Source of the DNA: G965215225 sp965215225
GTDB taxonomy: Bacteria > Pseudomonadota > Gammaproteobacteria > CBDBNL01 > JAAOII01
Reading direction: 5' to 3'
Length of the DNA: 64,000 nt
Assembly (NCBI GenBank): GCA_965215225.1
Contig: OZ244039.1
Coordinates: 558,001 to 622,000, forward strand
Made by a program: the position numbers and the translations under genes. The notes under the pieces are model-generated. The model did not search any database. It was given only the letters and a program-made list of their open reading frames with translations, and had not been told where the DNA came from. Shown here one piece after another: positions 63,477 to 64,000 of this stretch; the stretch's first letter is position 1, and the number at the start of each line of letters is the position of its first letter.

Positions 63477-64000
63477 TAGAAAGGATTATTGAGGCGGCGC
63501 TTGAATATAAGCGGACAGTTCTTATGCTGTCGGTTTTGGTTATTGTCAGCGGGGTGGTTTCTTATATTCTCATACCGAAAGAAGAGGCACCAGATGTTAG
63601 CCTGCCTAATCTTTACATAGGAACTAGCCTAGAGGGGATATCCTCTATAGATGCCGACAAATTACTTGCTAATCCTATAGTCAGGGAGTTGAAAGGGATA
63701 GATGGGCTAAACAAGATTACCAGCACCAGCACCGGGGGCTATGCTGCCATTTGGCTAGAGTTTAATTCCGATGTGGATATAGATGAGGTTCAGGTGGATG
63801 TGCGCGAACAGGTAGATAAGGCGCGTGGCAACCTGCCTGAGGATGCATCAGAGCCTACTGTTGTTGAGATTAATATTGCATTATTCCCTATACTTGTCAT
63901 CACTCTGAGCGGTGATATAGATGAGGCAGAGCTCTTCCATGTTGCCGAGCTGATGCAGGATAAGCTGGAAGCCCTTCCCGGCGTTTTAGAGGCAAACATA
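63473..64000 (+). CDS. RND efflux pump inner-membrane subunit, 3'-truncated by window edge
   Basis: 176 codons are visible (MIERIIEAALEYKRTVLML...). AGGAG at 63463-63467 lies five bases before the ATG, which overlaps the adaptor stop by 4 bp. The first transmembrane helix (about residues 14-33) is followed by IPKEEAPDVSLPNLYI, the conserved opening of the porter domain in AcrB-type RND transporters, then VRELKGIDGLNKITSTSTGGYAAIWLEF and VQVDVREQVDKARGNLPED. The proton-driven pump extrudes drugs or other small molecules with the adaptor just upstream. The remainder, about 850 residues, lies outside the window. Confidence 0.92.
   Translation, partial: MIERIIEAALEYKRTVLMLSVLVIVSGVVSYILIPKEEAPDVSLPNLYIGTSLEGISSIDADKLLANPIVRELKGIDGLNKITSTSTGGYAAIWLEFNSDVDIDEVQVDVREQVDKARGNLPEDASEPTVVEINIALFPILVITLSGDIDEAELFHVAELMQDKLEALPGVLEANI

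Overview
The window looks like a chromosomal segment of a gammaproteobacterium. It carries pdxB, the aroQ-accB-accC order, tpiA-secG-tRNA-Leu, rnf genes beside nth, slt and ygfZ, a combination typical of that class. I cannot name the species. I see no transposase, phage or plasmid gene. Roughly 60% of the window is taken up by one paralogous family of secreted, Asp-rich, GLUG-motif lipoproteins. Ordinary housekeeping genes fill the rest.

Layout. 1-34.7 kb: six GLUG-family genes in a row on the + strand: a 5'-truncated one (2-1462), 1542-3956, 4093-6312, a 21.9-kb gene encoding 7295 residues (6316-28203), 29166-31712 and 32815-34707. The gaps behind the last three hold decayed tandem copies of the family's own gene tails. 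35.06-35.65 kb: a 28-bp tandem array of 21 units in perfect register. 35.7-41.9 kb (- strand): rnfD, rnfG, tpiA, secG, tRNA-Leu(GAG), an FAD oxidoreductase, rnfE and nth, that is, an rnf-nth operon split by tpiA-secG-tRNA, with no rnfABC in place. 42.1-45.1 kb: cysM and fabI (+), then a family-61 glycosyltransferase (-). 45.2-47.7 kb: a seventh GLUG lipoprotein (-) with an 18-bp poly-G tract just after its lipobox codon. 48.2-50.5 kb: pckA and a serine esterase (+). 51.3-56.1 kb (-): slt, ribE, aroQ, accB, accC. 56.1-59.4 kb: pdxB and an LplT-like transporter (+), ygfZ (-). 59.8-61.9 kb: an eighth GLUG lipoprotein (+). 62.3-64 kb: an RND efflux adaptor and the start of its pump (+).

How the GLUG proteins are built. 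The shared plan is: lipoprotein signal; (often) a beta-sandwich domain; Asp-rich thrombospondin-type-3-like calcium repeats; a conserved Cys-containing head domain opening with DGDGLIEIATAAELDAVRYA; a run of about 28-residue GLUG repeats (VGGLVG..SARI.SSSVV); and a C-terminal domain with a canonical EF-hand loop. The 7295-residue protein is seven such modules joined end to end behind one lipobox. The expected product is a very long, acidic, calcium-stiffened surface fibre.

Main observation. Gene ends in this genome are repeatedly copied in tandem. Gene-junction duplications of about 110-400 bp occur behind GLUG genes, between the oxidoreductase and rnfE (113-bp units forming overlapping 39-codon chimeric frames), between rnfE and nth, and between the esterase and accC (about 307-bp composites). 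The same process, kept in frame, would explain the giant gene and a 33-codon repeat in the second gene that contains the family's C-terminal tail. With the poly-G tract, frameshifted gene ends and near-identical patches shared between paralogues, this suggests a surface-protein family diversifying by slippage, tandem duplication and gene conversion.
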